Assembly (NCBI GenBank): GCA_036821485.1
Contig: DAISJM010000050.1
Coordinates: 1-23,498, forward strand
Source: DAISJM01 sp036821485
GTDB lineage: Bacteria; Verrucomicrobiota; Kiritimatiellia; CAIQIC01; JAGNIJ01
Length of the DNA: 23,498 nt
Direction: 5' to 3'
Position numbers and translations under genes: made by a program. Positions 1 to 6,854 of this stretch are shown one piece after another. Positions within the stretch are counted from its first letter, which is position 1, and each line of letters opens with the position of its first letter. Below the pieces are notes generated by a model. That model did no database searches and was not told the origin of the DNA. It saw only the letters and a list, made by a program, of their open reading frames with translations.

Positions 1-98
1 GCTGACACCCGAAGGGGTGCGGTGCGCGATCGTGAGCAACTCGTTATCCGTATGTCCGCGAACATATGACTGCGATTGAGAGGGCAGCGTTTGCATAC

Positions 99-131
99 AG
101 TATATGATACCGGTATCATGCTGCCTGTCAA
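99..131 (-). promoter_or_regulatory. Leftward promoter overlapped by a palindromic operator
   Basis: On the minus strand a perfect -35 box TTGACA (126-131) is followed after 16 nt by TATCAT (104-109), or after 21 nt by TATACT (99-104). A perfect 16-bp palindrome, ATGATACCGGTATCAT (104-119), covers the spacer and the -10 region. Symmetric sites with a central CG are typical of LacI/GalR-family operators. It lies downstream of deoB, so it should drive a minus-strand gene beyond the left edge. The rest of 1-204 shows no gene, only a small CACCC-GAAG-GGGTG hairpin at 6-19. The regulator family is an inference. Confidence 0.5.
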
Positions 132-204
132 GATATCACCACACGCAGACTCCCGGAGAGCCGCTGCAACGTTATCCTGCTGCAGGCCAAGATGATGCGA
201 TACC

Positions 205-1380
205 CTAGATGAACGATATTCCACGCGGCAAGGCTTCGATGCGAAAGAACGTGGCAATCGACTGAGCGACATCGTAGAAGCCCTTCCGAACGCCGAGGGA
301 GCCACCGGCACGTCCCGGCTGATAGACAAGCAATGGCACAATCTCCCGCGTATGATCGCTGCCCTTGTAAGTCGGGTCGTTTCCGTGGTCCGCCGTAAGC
401 ATAAGAACATCATCCTTGCCCAGCAACTTGATGTAGCTGGCCAGCCACGCATCTGTCGACTCCAGCGCGCGGGCATAACCCGGGGCATCACGCCGATGAC
501 CGTACTGCATGTCGAAGTCGATGAAGTTTGCGAAGATCAGTCCTTCCGGCTTTTCCCTGGTCCATTTGGCAACCGCGTTCTGCGACAGCTCCGTGTTGCC
601 CGTGTGATTCGCTTCCGTAATCCCGCGGTGAGCATAGATGTCCTCGATCTTGCCGACGGCGTACACCGGCACGCCAGCATTGACCAAGCGTTCCAGAATA
701 GTCGGTTCGGACGGCTTGTATGCAAAATCTCTGCGATTCACGGTCCGCGTAAATGCGCCGGGCTTCCCAATAAACGGCCGCGCGATAACGCGTCCGATCC
801 GGTATTTGTTGCACAACTCACGGGCGATTTCGCAACCACGGTACTGTTCTGCGAGCGGAATGACTTCCTCGTGCGCGGCGAGTTGGAACACGGAATCGGC
901 ACTCGTGTAGGCGATCCATTTGCCGGTCTTCATGTGCTCCGGGCCGAGTTCGTCAATGATCCCTGTCCCGCTGGCCGCCTTGTCCCCAAGAATCTTGCGT
1001 CCCGTGGCGTCTTCAAAGGCCTTCACCAACTCGGGCGGAAAAGATGGCGGTCCGGGAGGAAAGACATGGAACCCCGGCCGGATTTCAAGGCCGGCGAGTT
1101 CCCAGTGGCCCGTGATCGTGTCCTTGCCCTCGGAGACTTCCTGCAGCGCACCATACCGTGCGATGGGCTTCTCCACAGGGTCTACGCCCCTGATGGCTAT
1201 GCCGCCGGGGACGATGCCGGGTATGTTGCCCAAGCCCATGGACCGCAGAGTGGGGAGGTTCAGCCCGCCGACAGCGCCGGCAATGTGTGGCAGCGTGGCA
1301 GAACCGGCATCACCATACGCCGCCGCATCCGGGGCGCCGGCAATGCCTACCGAGTCCAGAACAATCAGGATAACGCGCAT
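205..1380 (-). CDS. deoB: Phosphopentomutase
   Basis: This 391-residue protein is a full-length DeoB-type phosphopentomutase, which interconverts (deoxy)ribose-1-phosphate and (deoxy)ribose-5-phosphate in the cytoplasm. It belongs to the alkaline-phosphatase-like metalloenzymes. The N-terminus starts directly with the metal-binding strand (MRVILIVLDSVG, Asp9). The KDTITGHWE motif at residues 86-94 contains the phosphothreonine region of the family. The C-terminal metal motifs ADHGNDP and SDHTRE are present. The ATG at 1380 was chosen over an upstream start because homology begins there and the longer form would run into the BMC-P gene. It is the last gene of the BMC operon, 10 bp after a BMC-P gene, and supplies the substrate for the DERA reaction. 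I see no amphipathic encapsulation helix, so it may act outside the shell. Its ribosome-binding site is weak. Confidence 0.95.
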   Translation of the reverse strand: MRVILIVLDSVGIAGAPDAAAYGDAGSATLPHIAGAVGGLNLPTLRSMGLGNIPGIVPGGIAIRGVDPVEKPIARYGALQEVSEGKDTITGHWELAGLEIRPGFHVFPPGPPSFPPELVKAFEDATGRKILGDKAASGTGIIDELGPEHMKTGKWIAYTSADSVFQLAAHEEVIPLAEQYRGCEIARELCNKYRIGRVIARPFIGKPGAFTRTVNRRDFAYKPSEPTILERLVNAGVPVYAVGKIEDIYAHRGITEANHTGNTELSQNAVAKWTREKPEGLIFANFIDFDMQYGHRRDAPGYARALESTDAWLASYIKLLGKDDVLMLTADHGNDPTYKGSDHTREIVPLLVYQPGRAGGSLGVRKGFYDVAQSIATFFRIEALPRGISFI

Positions 1381-1390
1381 AACACTTCTA

Positions 1391-1657
1391 CTATACACTA
1401 ATCTCGTCGATGATGCCGACGATGATGGATCGAAGCGGGGCGGTGGTGGAGCCAATGATCTGGCGGGCGCTGTTGCCCTCGTCAACGACAAGCACCTGCT
1501 CGCCAACACCGGCGCCGACGCTGTCGACTGCTATGATGTAATCGCCGGCGGGCTTGCCTTCGGGTGTGATTCTTTCAACGACAAGCAGCTTCTTGCCGTT
1601 GAAGAACGGGTGATTAATCGTCGAGTAGATGTCTCCTATGACCTTGCCGATGATCAT
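1391..1657 (-). CDS. BMC-P vertex protein (EutN/CcmL family), copy 1
   Basis: An 88-residue EutN/CcmL-family protein. Such proteins form pentamers that cap the twelve vertices of a microcompartment shell. The sequence begins MIIGKVIGDIYST, the usual first strand, and carries the family signature AVDSVGAGVGEQVLVV near residues 43-58, followed by GNSAR and the closing strand IVGIIDEI. The ATG at 1657 overlaps the stop of the preceding BMC-P gene (ATGA), which suggests translational coupling. A longer reading extends the frame to 1900 but that part only shadows the neighbouring gene. It is one of three divergent BMC-P proteins in the operon and is the closest of the three to canonical EutN. Confidence 0.95.
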   Translation of the reverse strand: MIIGKVIGDIYSTINHPFFNGKKLLVVERITPEGKPAGDYIIAVDSVGAGVGEQVLVVDEGNSARQIIGSTTAPLRSIIVGIIDEISV

Positions 1658-1935
1658 GCCTGCTCCTTCGGCAGATGGACATTGTCCACAATGCCGATAA
1701 CCGCGTGATCCACAGGCACAAACCACGGGTCCAATACAAGGGCTGCCTCGCGGCCGCCTTCGTAGTAGACAAGCTCGCCGGTGTTGGCCATCCGTGTCGG
1801 ATCTGCTGCCACCAAGGGTTTCCCTTTGGGCTTTCCCTGTGGATCGAGCGGCTGAATCCAGAGCATGGGCACCGTTTCCAACCCTTGGTACACGGAGCAA
1901 AGAACGACCCTGCCGAGTATCTTTCCGAGCAGCAT
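1654..1935 (-). CDS. BMC-P vertex protein (EutN/CcmL family), copy 2
   Basis: A 93-residue EutN/CcmL-like pentamer protein, more divergent than its neighbours. It starts MLLGKILGRVVLCSVYQGL, has the central LVAADPTRMANTGELVYYEGG segment in place of the usual AVDSVGAG stretch, and ends VDHAVIGIVDNVHL. It starts 1 nt after the stop of the tandem-domain shell gene, with a GAGG ribosome-binding site inside that gene's end, and overlaps the next BMC-P gene by 4 nt. Several BMC-P paralogues per locus are common in BMC operons, and each probably occupies some of the vertices. The role of this particular copy is not visible from sequence. Confidence 0.92.
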   Translation of the reverse strand: MLLGKILGRVVLCSVYQGLETVPMLWIQPLDPQGKPKGKPLVAADPTRMANTGELVYYEGGREAALVLDPWFVPVDHAVIGIVDNVHLPKEQA

Positions 1936-1936
1936 G

Positions 1937-2548
1937 TCAGCCTACCTCGCCATCAAGTTCCAGCGCTTCACGATCTCCGAAGTAGGCTGCGGTGGCAATG
2001 TGCCCCAGGGAGACATCGTTTGGCGCGGGTATGATCCGATGCACGACCTCAACTCCCGTTCTATTCAAGAACGATACGGCCAAATCCACGGCTGCCTCGA
2101 TGTCCGGAAGGTCCCCGCGATAGAGGCTTACCCCTTTGCCGGACAGGGCCAGTTCCGCCAACCGAATCTCCACCAGTTCCACGGGCGTGCCCTTCAGGGC
2201 GAGTTCGGCGGCCCTGACGTTACAGGAGACGGTCGCCGTCTCAATGATGGCCAGCGACCCATAACCGGCCTGGGCGCGTTCGCCCAGGATCGCCGCATGG
2301 ACCTGCGGATGTACATCGGGCAGCATGACATGGTCGATGACGCTGGCGCCGCCCTGCAGAAGACCCTCATGCGTTGCCTCGTCCACGGAAGCCGTGTTCC
2401 CACCGATCAGTGTGAGGTAGCGGCCCCGTGTCACCACGCCACATTTCAGCAGCGAAATAGGTGATCGCTTGACCATGGCGTCGGTGGCGTAAATGCCCGA
2501 CGCGATGTCACGAAATTCAATGATCGCAATCGCGGAATACTTCTTCAT
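1937..2548 (-). CDS. BMC-T trimer shell protein, tandem BMC domains (PduT-like order)
   Basis: A 203-residue protein with two BMC domains in the normal, non-permuted order. Domain 1 runs from about residue 5 to 95 (SAIAIIEFRDIASGIYATDA...), and domain 2 from about 100 to 190 (GSLAIIETATVSCNVRAAEL...). Such proteins form pseudohexameric trimers in the facets of the shell. The ATG at 2548 gives MKKYSAIAII, the usual start of domain 1, and its first base is the last base of the aldehyde dehydrogenase stop (TGATG). Against PduT, the position of the pore Cys that binds a 4Fe-4S cluster appears to be Thr40. A Cys lies four residues earlier at 36, so a PduT-type cluster is not supported. That alignment was done by eye. 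Confidence 0.93.
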   Translation of the reverse strand: MKKYSAIAIIEFRDIASGIYATDAMVKRSPISLLKCGVVTRGRYLTLIGGNTASVDEATHEGLLQGGASVIDHVMLPDVHPQVHAAILGERAQAGYGSLAIIETATVSCNVRAAELALKGTPVELVEIRLAELALSGKGVSLYRGDLPDIEAAVDLAVSFLNRTGVEVVHRIIPAPNDVSLGHIATAAYFGDREALELDGEVG

Positions 2549-4005
2549 CAAACAATCCTGAAATGGTCGACCATCACGCAGCGACGCCAACGGGAGAAGC
2601 TGCGCGGACCGGTGAGGCCTTCACCCGTCGGACTGGCAATGGTGAAGGATGTGTAACCTTCCCCGCCAAAACCCAGTCCCGACTGCGAGCGGCCGTTTTT
2701 CACAAAGATACTGGCGTTGCACGCCTTTGCCATGCGGCTGAGATTATCCAGATTCTTGGAGTGCATGATGAACGTATGCCGATTGTGCCCCTCCATCTGG
2801 ATCGCGAGATCGATGGCGTATTGCGCCGTGGGCACGCGAACAACCGGCATGATCGGCATCATCTGCTCGGTCCACGAGAGGGGATGGTTCTCGTCGACCT
2901 CGATGACGCCAAGTTTGACGGTACTGGGCACATTCATGCCCATCTTGCCGAGGATGAGTTCAGCGTTCTTTCCGATGAAGTCGCGGTTGATCTCGGCGTG
3001 ACCTTTCGGACCGGCCATCTTGGTGAATATGGTCTGCTCGAGTTGGGGCAGGCGACTGCGGTCAATCAACGCCGCACCGAACTGCGCCATGGCTTTCAGC
3101 AACTGGTCCGCCACGCTGGCGACAACGACGACTTCCTTCTCCTCGACGCAGATGATGTTGTTGTCGAACGATGCACCGAGAACGATATCGCGGGCTGCCT
3201 GCTCGATATCCGCCGTCTCATCGACCACCACGGGCGGGTTGCCCGGGCCGGCGCAGATCGCGCGCTTGCCGCTGGCCATCGCGGCTTTGACCACGCCGCC
3301 ACCACCCGTAACGACGAGCAGGCGGACAGCCGGATGCTTCATCATTTCCTGGGCGCTTTCCACGGTGGGACTGGCCACGCAGGTGATGACGTTTGCTGGG
3401 CCGCCGTTTGCGGTGATGACCTTGTTCAGGAGGGCGACGGTCTGCGCCGAACAGCACTTGGCGGAGGGATGTCCGTTGAAGACGACGGTGTTACCCGCAG
3501 CGATCATGCCGATGGTATTGCAGATGATCGTCGATGTGGGATTGGTGCAGGGGGTGATGGCCCCGATGACGCCGTAAGGCGCCGGCTCGCAAAGTGTCAA
3601 ACCGTGGTCGCCCGTAAACGACTCGGAAACCAGGTGTTCCGTCCCGGGTGTCTTCTCGGCAACAAGCTGGTTCTTGACGATCTTATCTTCGAATCGGCCA
3701 AGTCCGGTTTCGTCATGAGCAGCCTTGGCGAGGGCCGAAGCATTCTCGAGCATCTCACGTCGAATGGCCGCGATGATCTTGTTGCGCGTCAGCAGGGGCA
3801 GTGCGGCGTAGATTGGAAAGGCCTTCTGGGCGGCGAGTATCGCCTCACCGATGGTCGCGAACACTCCGAGACCTTGTTCGACGGGGGCTACGGTCGGAGC
3901 AGGTGCGGCAACAGGGGCAGGGGACGCAGGGGCAACAGTTCCCGAAAGGTCGGTGGCGATCTTGCGCGCAATGGCGTCAATTTCCTGATCTGTCAGTCTG
4001 GCCAT
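2548..4005 (-). CDS. CoA-acylating aldehyde dehydrogenase with N-terminal encapsulation peptide
   Basis: A 485-residue PduP/EutE-type aldehyde dehydrogenase that oxidises an aldehyde to acyl-CoA with NAD+. In this operon the substrate is probably acetaldehyde from the DERA reaction, giving acetyl-CoA. Residues 3-20 (LTDQEIDAIARKIATDL) form an amphipathic helix like known BMC encapsulation peptides. They are joined by an Ala/Pro-rich linker (about 21-44) to the catalytic domain. The catalytic Cys286 sits in FDNNIICVEEKEV, the family's active-site strand. The glycine-rich VTGGGGVV segment (232-239) is in the cofactor region. The ATG at 4005 was chosen because the helix starts there and a GGGGG stretch lies upstream. 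An in-frame ATG 33 bp earlier has no support. It is the signature enzyme of this compartment. Confidence 0.95.
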   Translation of the reverse strand: MARLTDQEIDAIARKIATDLSGTVAPASPAPVAAPAPTVAPVEQGLGVFATIGEAILAAQKAFPIYAALPLLTRNKIIAAIRREMLENASALAKAAHDETGLGRFEDKIVKNQLVAEKTPGTEHLVSESFTGDHGLTLCEPAPYGVIGAITPCTNPTSTIICNTIGMIAAGNTVVFNGHPSAKCCSAQTVALLNKVITANGGPANVITCVASPTVESAQEMMKHPAVRLLVVTGGGGVVKAAMASGKRAICAGPGNPPVVVDETADIEQAARDIVLGASFDNNIICVEEKEVVVVASVADQLLKAMAQFGAALIDRSRLPQLEQTIFTKMAGPKGHAEINRDFIGKNAELILGKMGMNVPSTVKLGVIEVDENHPLSWTEQMMPIMPVVRVPTAQYAIDLAIQMEGHNRHTFIMHSKNLDNLSRMAKACNASIFVKNGRSQSGLGFGGEGYTSFTIASPTGEGLTGPRSFSRWRRCVMVDHFRIV

Positions 4006-4021
4006 GACACACCCCCGTGTC

Positions 4022-4066
4022 CAAGAAAACACAAACATCCGGGGCCGGAACAGGCCGGCATCCGGA
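4022..4066 (-). terminator. Possible weak attenuator before the aldehyde dehydrogenase gene
   Basis: In the 107-bp gap between a BMC-P gene and the aldehyde dehydrogenase gene, two 5-bp GC-rich arms (62-66 with 38-42, and 55-59 with 44-48, all plus 4000) flank a 6-nt loop, with a small internal bulge. On the minus strand it is followed by an interrupted T-rich stretch, TGTTTGTGTTTTCTTGG. This could be a leaky terminator or an mRNA-stability hairpin. The U-tract is imperfect, so confidence is low. Confidence 0.3.
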
Positions 4067-4112
4067 ACCGGACTCGCGAACGCTTGCAGGGCTCAACAGG
4101 CGGCTGGGCGGG

Positions 4113-4400
4113 CTACTTTTTATACTTGATCGAGCCGTCGATATCCCAACTGTCCACAATGGCCATGATCACGGCATCGCACGGACGCTTGTCCGTGGCC
4201 GTGGTCTGGCGCGCTGAGCTGCCTGTGGCGACGAGCACTAATTCATCGATGCCGGCTCCGACAGAATCCACCGCAACAACGTTTCCTCCGGTTTCCTTGC
4301 CTTCGGAGTCGACGTATTTGACCAGCATGAGCTTGAGGCCATCCATGCTGGATTCCTTGCGCGTGGCGACGACGGTACCGACCACCTTGCCCAGGTTCAT
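4113..4400 (-). CDS. BMC-P vertex protein (EutN/CcmL family), copy 3
   Basis: A 95-residue EutN/CcmL-family pentamer shell protein. It starts MNLGKVVGTVVAT, has the diagnostic AVDSVGAGIDELVLVATGSSAR region in the middle, and ends AVIMAIVDSWDI followed by a Lys-rich tail. The ATG at 4400 was chosen over a TTG at 4415 because homology starts at MNLGKVVG and a GGGAG sits about 8 nt upstream. It is the first gene after the strong hairpin terminator that follows BMC-H, so it would be expressed only by transcripts that read through, or from processed mRNA. Low pentamer output fits the need for only twelve vertices per shell. Confidence 0.94.
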   Translation of the reverse strand: MNLGKVVGTVVATRKESSMDGLKLMLVKYVDSEGKETGGNVVAVDSVGAGIDELVLVATGSSARQTTATDKRPCDAVIMAIVDSWDIDGSIKYKK

Positions 4401-4417
4401 ACCACTAGCTCCCAACG

Positions 4418-4445
4418 AAAAACCCCGGGGCGCCAGGCCCCGGGG
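4418..4445 (-). terminator. Strong intrinsic terminator inside the BMC operon, just after BMC-H
   Basis: Two 9-bp all-GC arms (4423-4431 and 4437-4445) around a 5-nt loop are followed on the minus strand by five T residues (4422-4418). It begins 12 nt after the BMC-H stop codon and ends 17 nt before the next BMC-P start. It has the form of a rho-independent terminator, placed so that genes up to BMC-H are transcribed more than those after it. Complete termination is unlikely because the downstream genes have no obvious promoter of their own. Confidence 0.8.
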
Positions 4446-4457
4446 CTTCGTAGGTTA

Positions 4458-4760
4458 TTATTGCTTCTTGCCCTTCGCTTCGGCCTGACGTCCGAGCGGC
4501 AACACCGCATCGACGTTGACGTGCGGGCGGGCGATCACATGGACGGCCACCACTTCGCCCACGCGACTGGCAGCGATCTGGCCGGCGTCGCATGACGCCT
4601 TGACCGCCGCGACATCGCCGCGGACGACAACCGTGACATAACCGCCACCGGTCTTCTCGCACGAGACGAGTTCAACCTTGGCAGCCTTCACCATGGCGTC
4701 AGCGGCTTCCACAACCGCCGGAAACGACCTGGTCTCAATCATGCCCAATGCATCGGCCAT
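4458..4760 (-). CDS. BMC-H hexamer shell protein
   Basis: A 100-residue single-domain BMC protein of the EutM/PduA/CcmK type, which forms the hexagonal tiles that make up most of a microcompartment shell. It begins ADALGMIETRSFPAVVEAAD, the usual strand-helix start, with the pore loop EKTGGGYVTVVVRGD at about 35-49. The C-terminal part (VIARPHVNVDAVLP) is followed by a short basic tail. A purine-rich ribosome-binding site (AGAGAGG) precedes the ATG. This is the only BMC-H gene in the operon, and a strong terminator follows it directly, which fits its need for high copy number. The three consecutive glycines at the pore suggest an open, little-charged pore; that is an inference. Confidence 0.96.
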   Translation of the reverse strand: MADALGMIETRSFPAVVEAADAMVKAAKVELVSCEKTGGGYVTVVVRGDVAAVKASCDAGQIAASRVGEVVAVHVIARPHVNVDAVLPLGRQAEAKGKKQ

Positions 4761-4803
4761 ATGTACCTCTCTCTCTTCTCCGTTACCGTGTTTTTACCGA
4801 GGA

Positions 4804-5439
4804 TCAACCGCCGGACCCGCCTTTGGCAACGCGTCCGGTGATATCCGAAATTGCCTGCTCTGCGGCGCGGTAGCCGACATCTATGTCGCGCTCCTCGCCG
4901 CCGAGATAGATGCGCCCGAAACTGCCGAACGCGCGCACTTCAAGAATGTTGATGCGTGCAGCTTTCTCCGCCTCGTTGGCGGCGATCGCGGCGTAGCCGG
5001 CCGGAGCACACTCCATGACGTAGAGTGTCTGACCCGGCTCGATCATGTTGCCGTGGCGCATGCGGTTGATCAATTGCGTGTGATAGTCCGTGATCCGCCG
5101 AATGACCTGGCTGGTGGTGATCTGCGGCTTGATGCGGTCCTCTTCCTTGAGGTCCAGCGCATCGAGAATCGCGCGGCCCGCAGCACGAACGTTCGCCTGG
5201 GAATCCGCGTGAATCTCCAGCATGCCGTAGAGACGTTCGACAATCTGCATGCCCGGGGTTACTTCCGTCGCCTTGAGAGCGATATCGGTGACCCGGTTGA
5301 TTTCCATGCCGGGCGAGATTTCGACGAACAGGGCAGCCTGTCCGGGGCGGGGCAGGAAGCCCTGCGAGACCGTCGCTTGGAACGACGCAAATTGCGGCTG
5401 CAGACTGTCGATGAATACGTAGGTTCTTAGTTCCGCCAT
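4804..5439 (-). CDS. BMC-T trimer shell protein, permuted tandem domains (double-stacking type)
   Basis: A 211-residue shell protein with two BMC domains of the circularly permuted kind seen in CsoS1D and the Haliangium BMC-T2/T3 trimers. These can stack as two trimers and have a large central pore that opens and closes. The N-terminus (MAELRTYVFIDSLQPQFASF) and the segments EISPGMEINRVTDIALKA and NEAEKAARINILEVRAFG are typical. An IVER stretch near residues 66-69 is at roughly the place of the gating Glu-Arg pair of CsoS1D, by eye alignment only. An AAAGGAG ribosome-binding site lies 8 nt before the ATG. It follows the RpiB-DERA gene by 29 bp. It probably lets larger metabolites or cofactors cross the shell. 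Confidence 0.92.
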   Translation of the reverse strand: MAELRTYVFIDSLQPQFASFQATVSQGFLPRPGQAALFVEISPGMEINRVTDIALKATEVTPGMQIVERLYGMLEIHADSQANVRAAGRAILDALDLKEEDRIKPQITTSQVIRRITDYHTQLINRMRHGNMIEPGQTLYVMECAPAGYAAIAANEAEKAARINILEVRAFGSFGRIYLGGEERDIDVGYRAAEQAISDITGRVAKGGSGG

Positions 5440-5468
5440 GTTCGAGCTCCTTTCTATCCGCCGGACCG

Positions 5469-6776
5469 TCAGTACTGCTTTCCATCCGGCTTGGACGGCG
5501 CCGAAACGCCGCTGCGCGCCTCTTCAACGATCTTGATGCCGTTACTGGTCCCAATTCGCGTCGCGCCGGCGCGTATCATCTTCAACGCATCCGCGTACGT
5601 CCGGACTCCGCCCGAAGCCTTCACGCCAAGCTTCTTGGGGGCCACGGTCCGGCTCATCAGCGCAATATCCTCAACGGTCGCACCACCGCTGCTGAAGCCT
5701 GTCGACGTCTTCACAAAATCCGCGCCCGCTTTCATGCTCAGCTCACAGGCGCGCACCTTTTCTTCCTGGTTCAGCAAACTGGTCTCAAGAATCACCTTGG
5801 AGAGCGCGCGGCCTTCCTTGCAGGCCTCGGCCACACCGCGGATATCCTGCAGCACCAAGGCGTCTTCCTTGCTCTTCAGCGCGCCGATGTTGATGACCAT
5901 GTCCACTTCGCGCGCGCCTTCCCGCATCGCACGGCGGGCCTCGAGCACCTTGATCTGCGACGCCTGCGCGCCGAGCGGAAAGCCGACGACAACGCAAACC
6001 TTGACGGGTGATCCACGCAGAATCGCCGCGGCCTGCTTCACGTTGCTGGGATTCACGCACACGGAATAGAAGCCGTGTTTCAGAGCCTCATCGCAAAGTT
6101 TCTGAATGTCGGCCGCCGAAGCCTCGGGCCGGAGCAGCGTATGGTCGATCATCTTGGCTATCTGGGCGGCATCGACGGTAACCGGGGGTGGGGTGGGCGA
6201 TGAAGATGCGCCGGGAGACTGGATCAGCTGCTTCACGCGCTGCGTTATGCGTTCAATATCCTCGGGAGAAAGATCCACTTTGCCCTCCCCGGCGGCGTTC
6301 GGCAAACCGGCAGAGTCACCCGCGTGACTCTGCTCAATGTTCATGATCAGCTGAACGCGTCGCTTGTGCCGGTCTTCGACGCAATCCGTTGTCAGAAAGA
6401 CATCTACGATCGGCTTGACCTGCTCCATAGTAGTCTGGCCCGCGCCGAGCGTCAATACGTTGGCCCCATTATGCTCCCGGCTGTTGCGTGCCAACGCGGT
6501 GTTGTAGCAGGCTGCCGCGCGGACACCCCGGACCTTGTTGGCAGCCATAGCGGAACCGATGCCTGCGCCGTCCACCATGATGCCGAGGTCGCACCGGCCG
6601 CAGGCCACCTCGCGCGCAACAGCCACGGCGAAAGTGGGGTAGTCCACGGCATCTTTGCTGTGAGTGCCGCAATCGTGGACTTTGTGACCGAGGGAGGTGA
6701 GGTAGGCCGCAACCTGTTGCTTCAGTTCAAATCCGCCGTGGTCTGACCCCACGGCCAGTCTCAAAGGACTATTCAT
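5469..6776 (-). CDS. rpiB-deoC: RpiB-type sugar-phosphate isomerase fused to deoxyribose-phosphate aldolase
   Basis: A 435-residue two-enzyme fusion. Residues 1-145 are an RpiB/LacAB-family isomerase: SDHGGFELK at 11-19, DYPTFA, AANKVRGVRA, SREHNGANVL and RHKRRV. Its active-site stretch reads VDGAGIG, so the catalytic Cys of E. coli RpiB (Cys66) is Asp69 here. Residues 201-420 are a complete DERA, which splits deoxyribose-5-phosphate into glyceraldehyde-3-phosphate and acetaldehyde: Schiff-base Lys356 in VKTSTGF, Asp292 in EVDMVINIG and Lys386 in KASGGVRT. Between them, residues 168-186 (DLSPEDIERITQRVKQLIQ) form an amphipathic helix with low-complexity linkers on both sides, like an internal encapsulation peptide. 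It is the first gene of the BMC operon. No clear ribosome-binding site precedes the ATG. The isomerase substrate could be ribose-5-phosphate or another sugar phosphate. Confidence 0.95.
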   Translation of the reverse strand: MNSPLRLAVGSDHGGFELKQQVAAYLTSLGHKVHDCGTHSKDAVDYPTFAVAVAREVACGRCDLGIMVDGAGIGSAMAANKVRGVRAAACYNTALARNSREHNGANVLTLGAGQTTMEQVKPIVDVFLTTDCVEDRHKRRVQLIMNIEQSHAGDSAGLPNAAGEGKVDLSPEDIERITQRVKQLIQSPGASSSPTPPPVTVDAAQIAKMIDHTLLRPEASAADIQKLCDEALKHGFYSVCVNPSNVKQAAAILRGSPVKVCVVVGFPLGAQASQIKVLEARRAMREGAREVDMVINIGALKSKEDALVLQDIRGVAEACKEGRALSKVILETSLLNQEEKVRACELSMKAGADFVKTSTGFSSGGATVEDIALMSRTVAPKKLGVKASGGVRTYADALKMIRAGATRIGTSNGIKIVEEARSGVSAPSKPDGKQY

Positions 6777-6816
6777 AAGTTTCTATCACGCCGTCGCTTC
6801 AAACAACAGCGGATGA

Positions 6817-6845
6817 AATATACGAGCGGCGAGCGATCCTGTTAA
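6817..6845 (-). promoter_or_regulatory. Sigma70-type promoter of the BMC operon
   Basis: On the minus strand TTAACA (6840-6845) and TATATT (6817-6822) are separated by exactly 17 nt; each hexamer matches the consensus at five of six positions. Transcription would start near 6810, giving an mRNA leader of about 34 nt before the RpiB-DERA start. It lies entirely in the 78-bp gap after the upstream foldase gene. No operator palindrome was seen around it. Confidence 0.6.
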
Positions 6846-6854
6846 CCCCGCACG

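Noticed and set aside
1..60. Possible tRNA or small RNA at the left edge because of the CACCC-GAAG-GGGTG hairpin
   Set aside because: No cloverleaf arms, T-loop or CCA-type end could be found; only this one short hairpin is present.
2563..4488. A 641-residue open frame on the plus strand opposite the aldehyde dehydrogenase and BMC-P genes
   Set aside because: It is antisense to well-supported genes and reads as low-information His/Arg/Gly/Asp-rich sequence, as expected for the reverse frame of GC-rich coding DNA.
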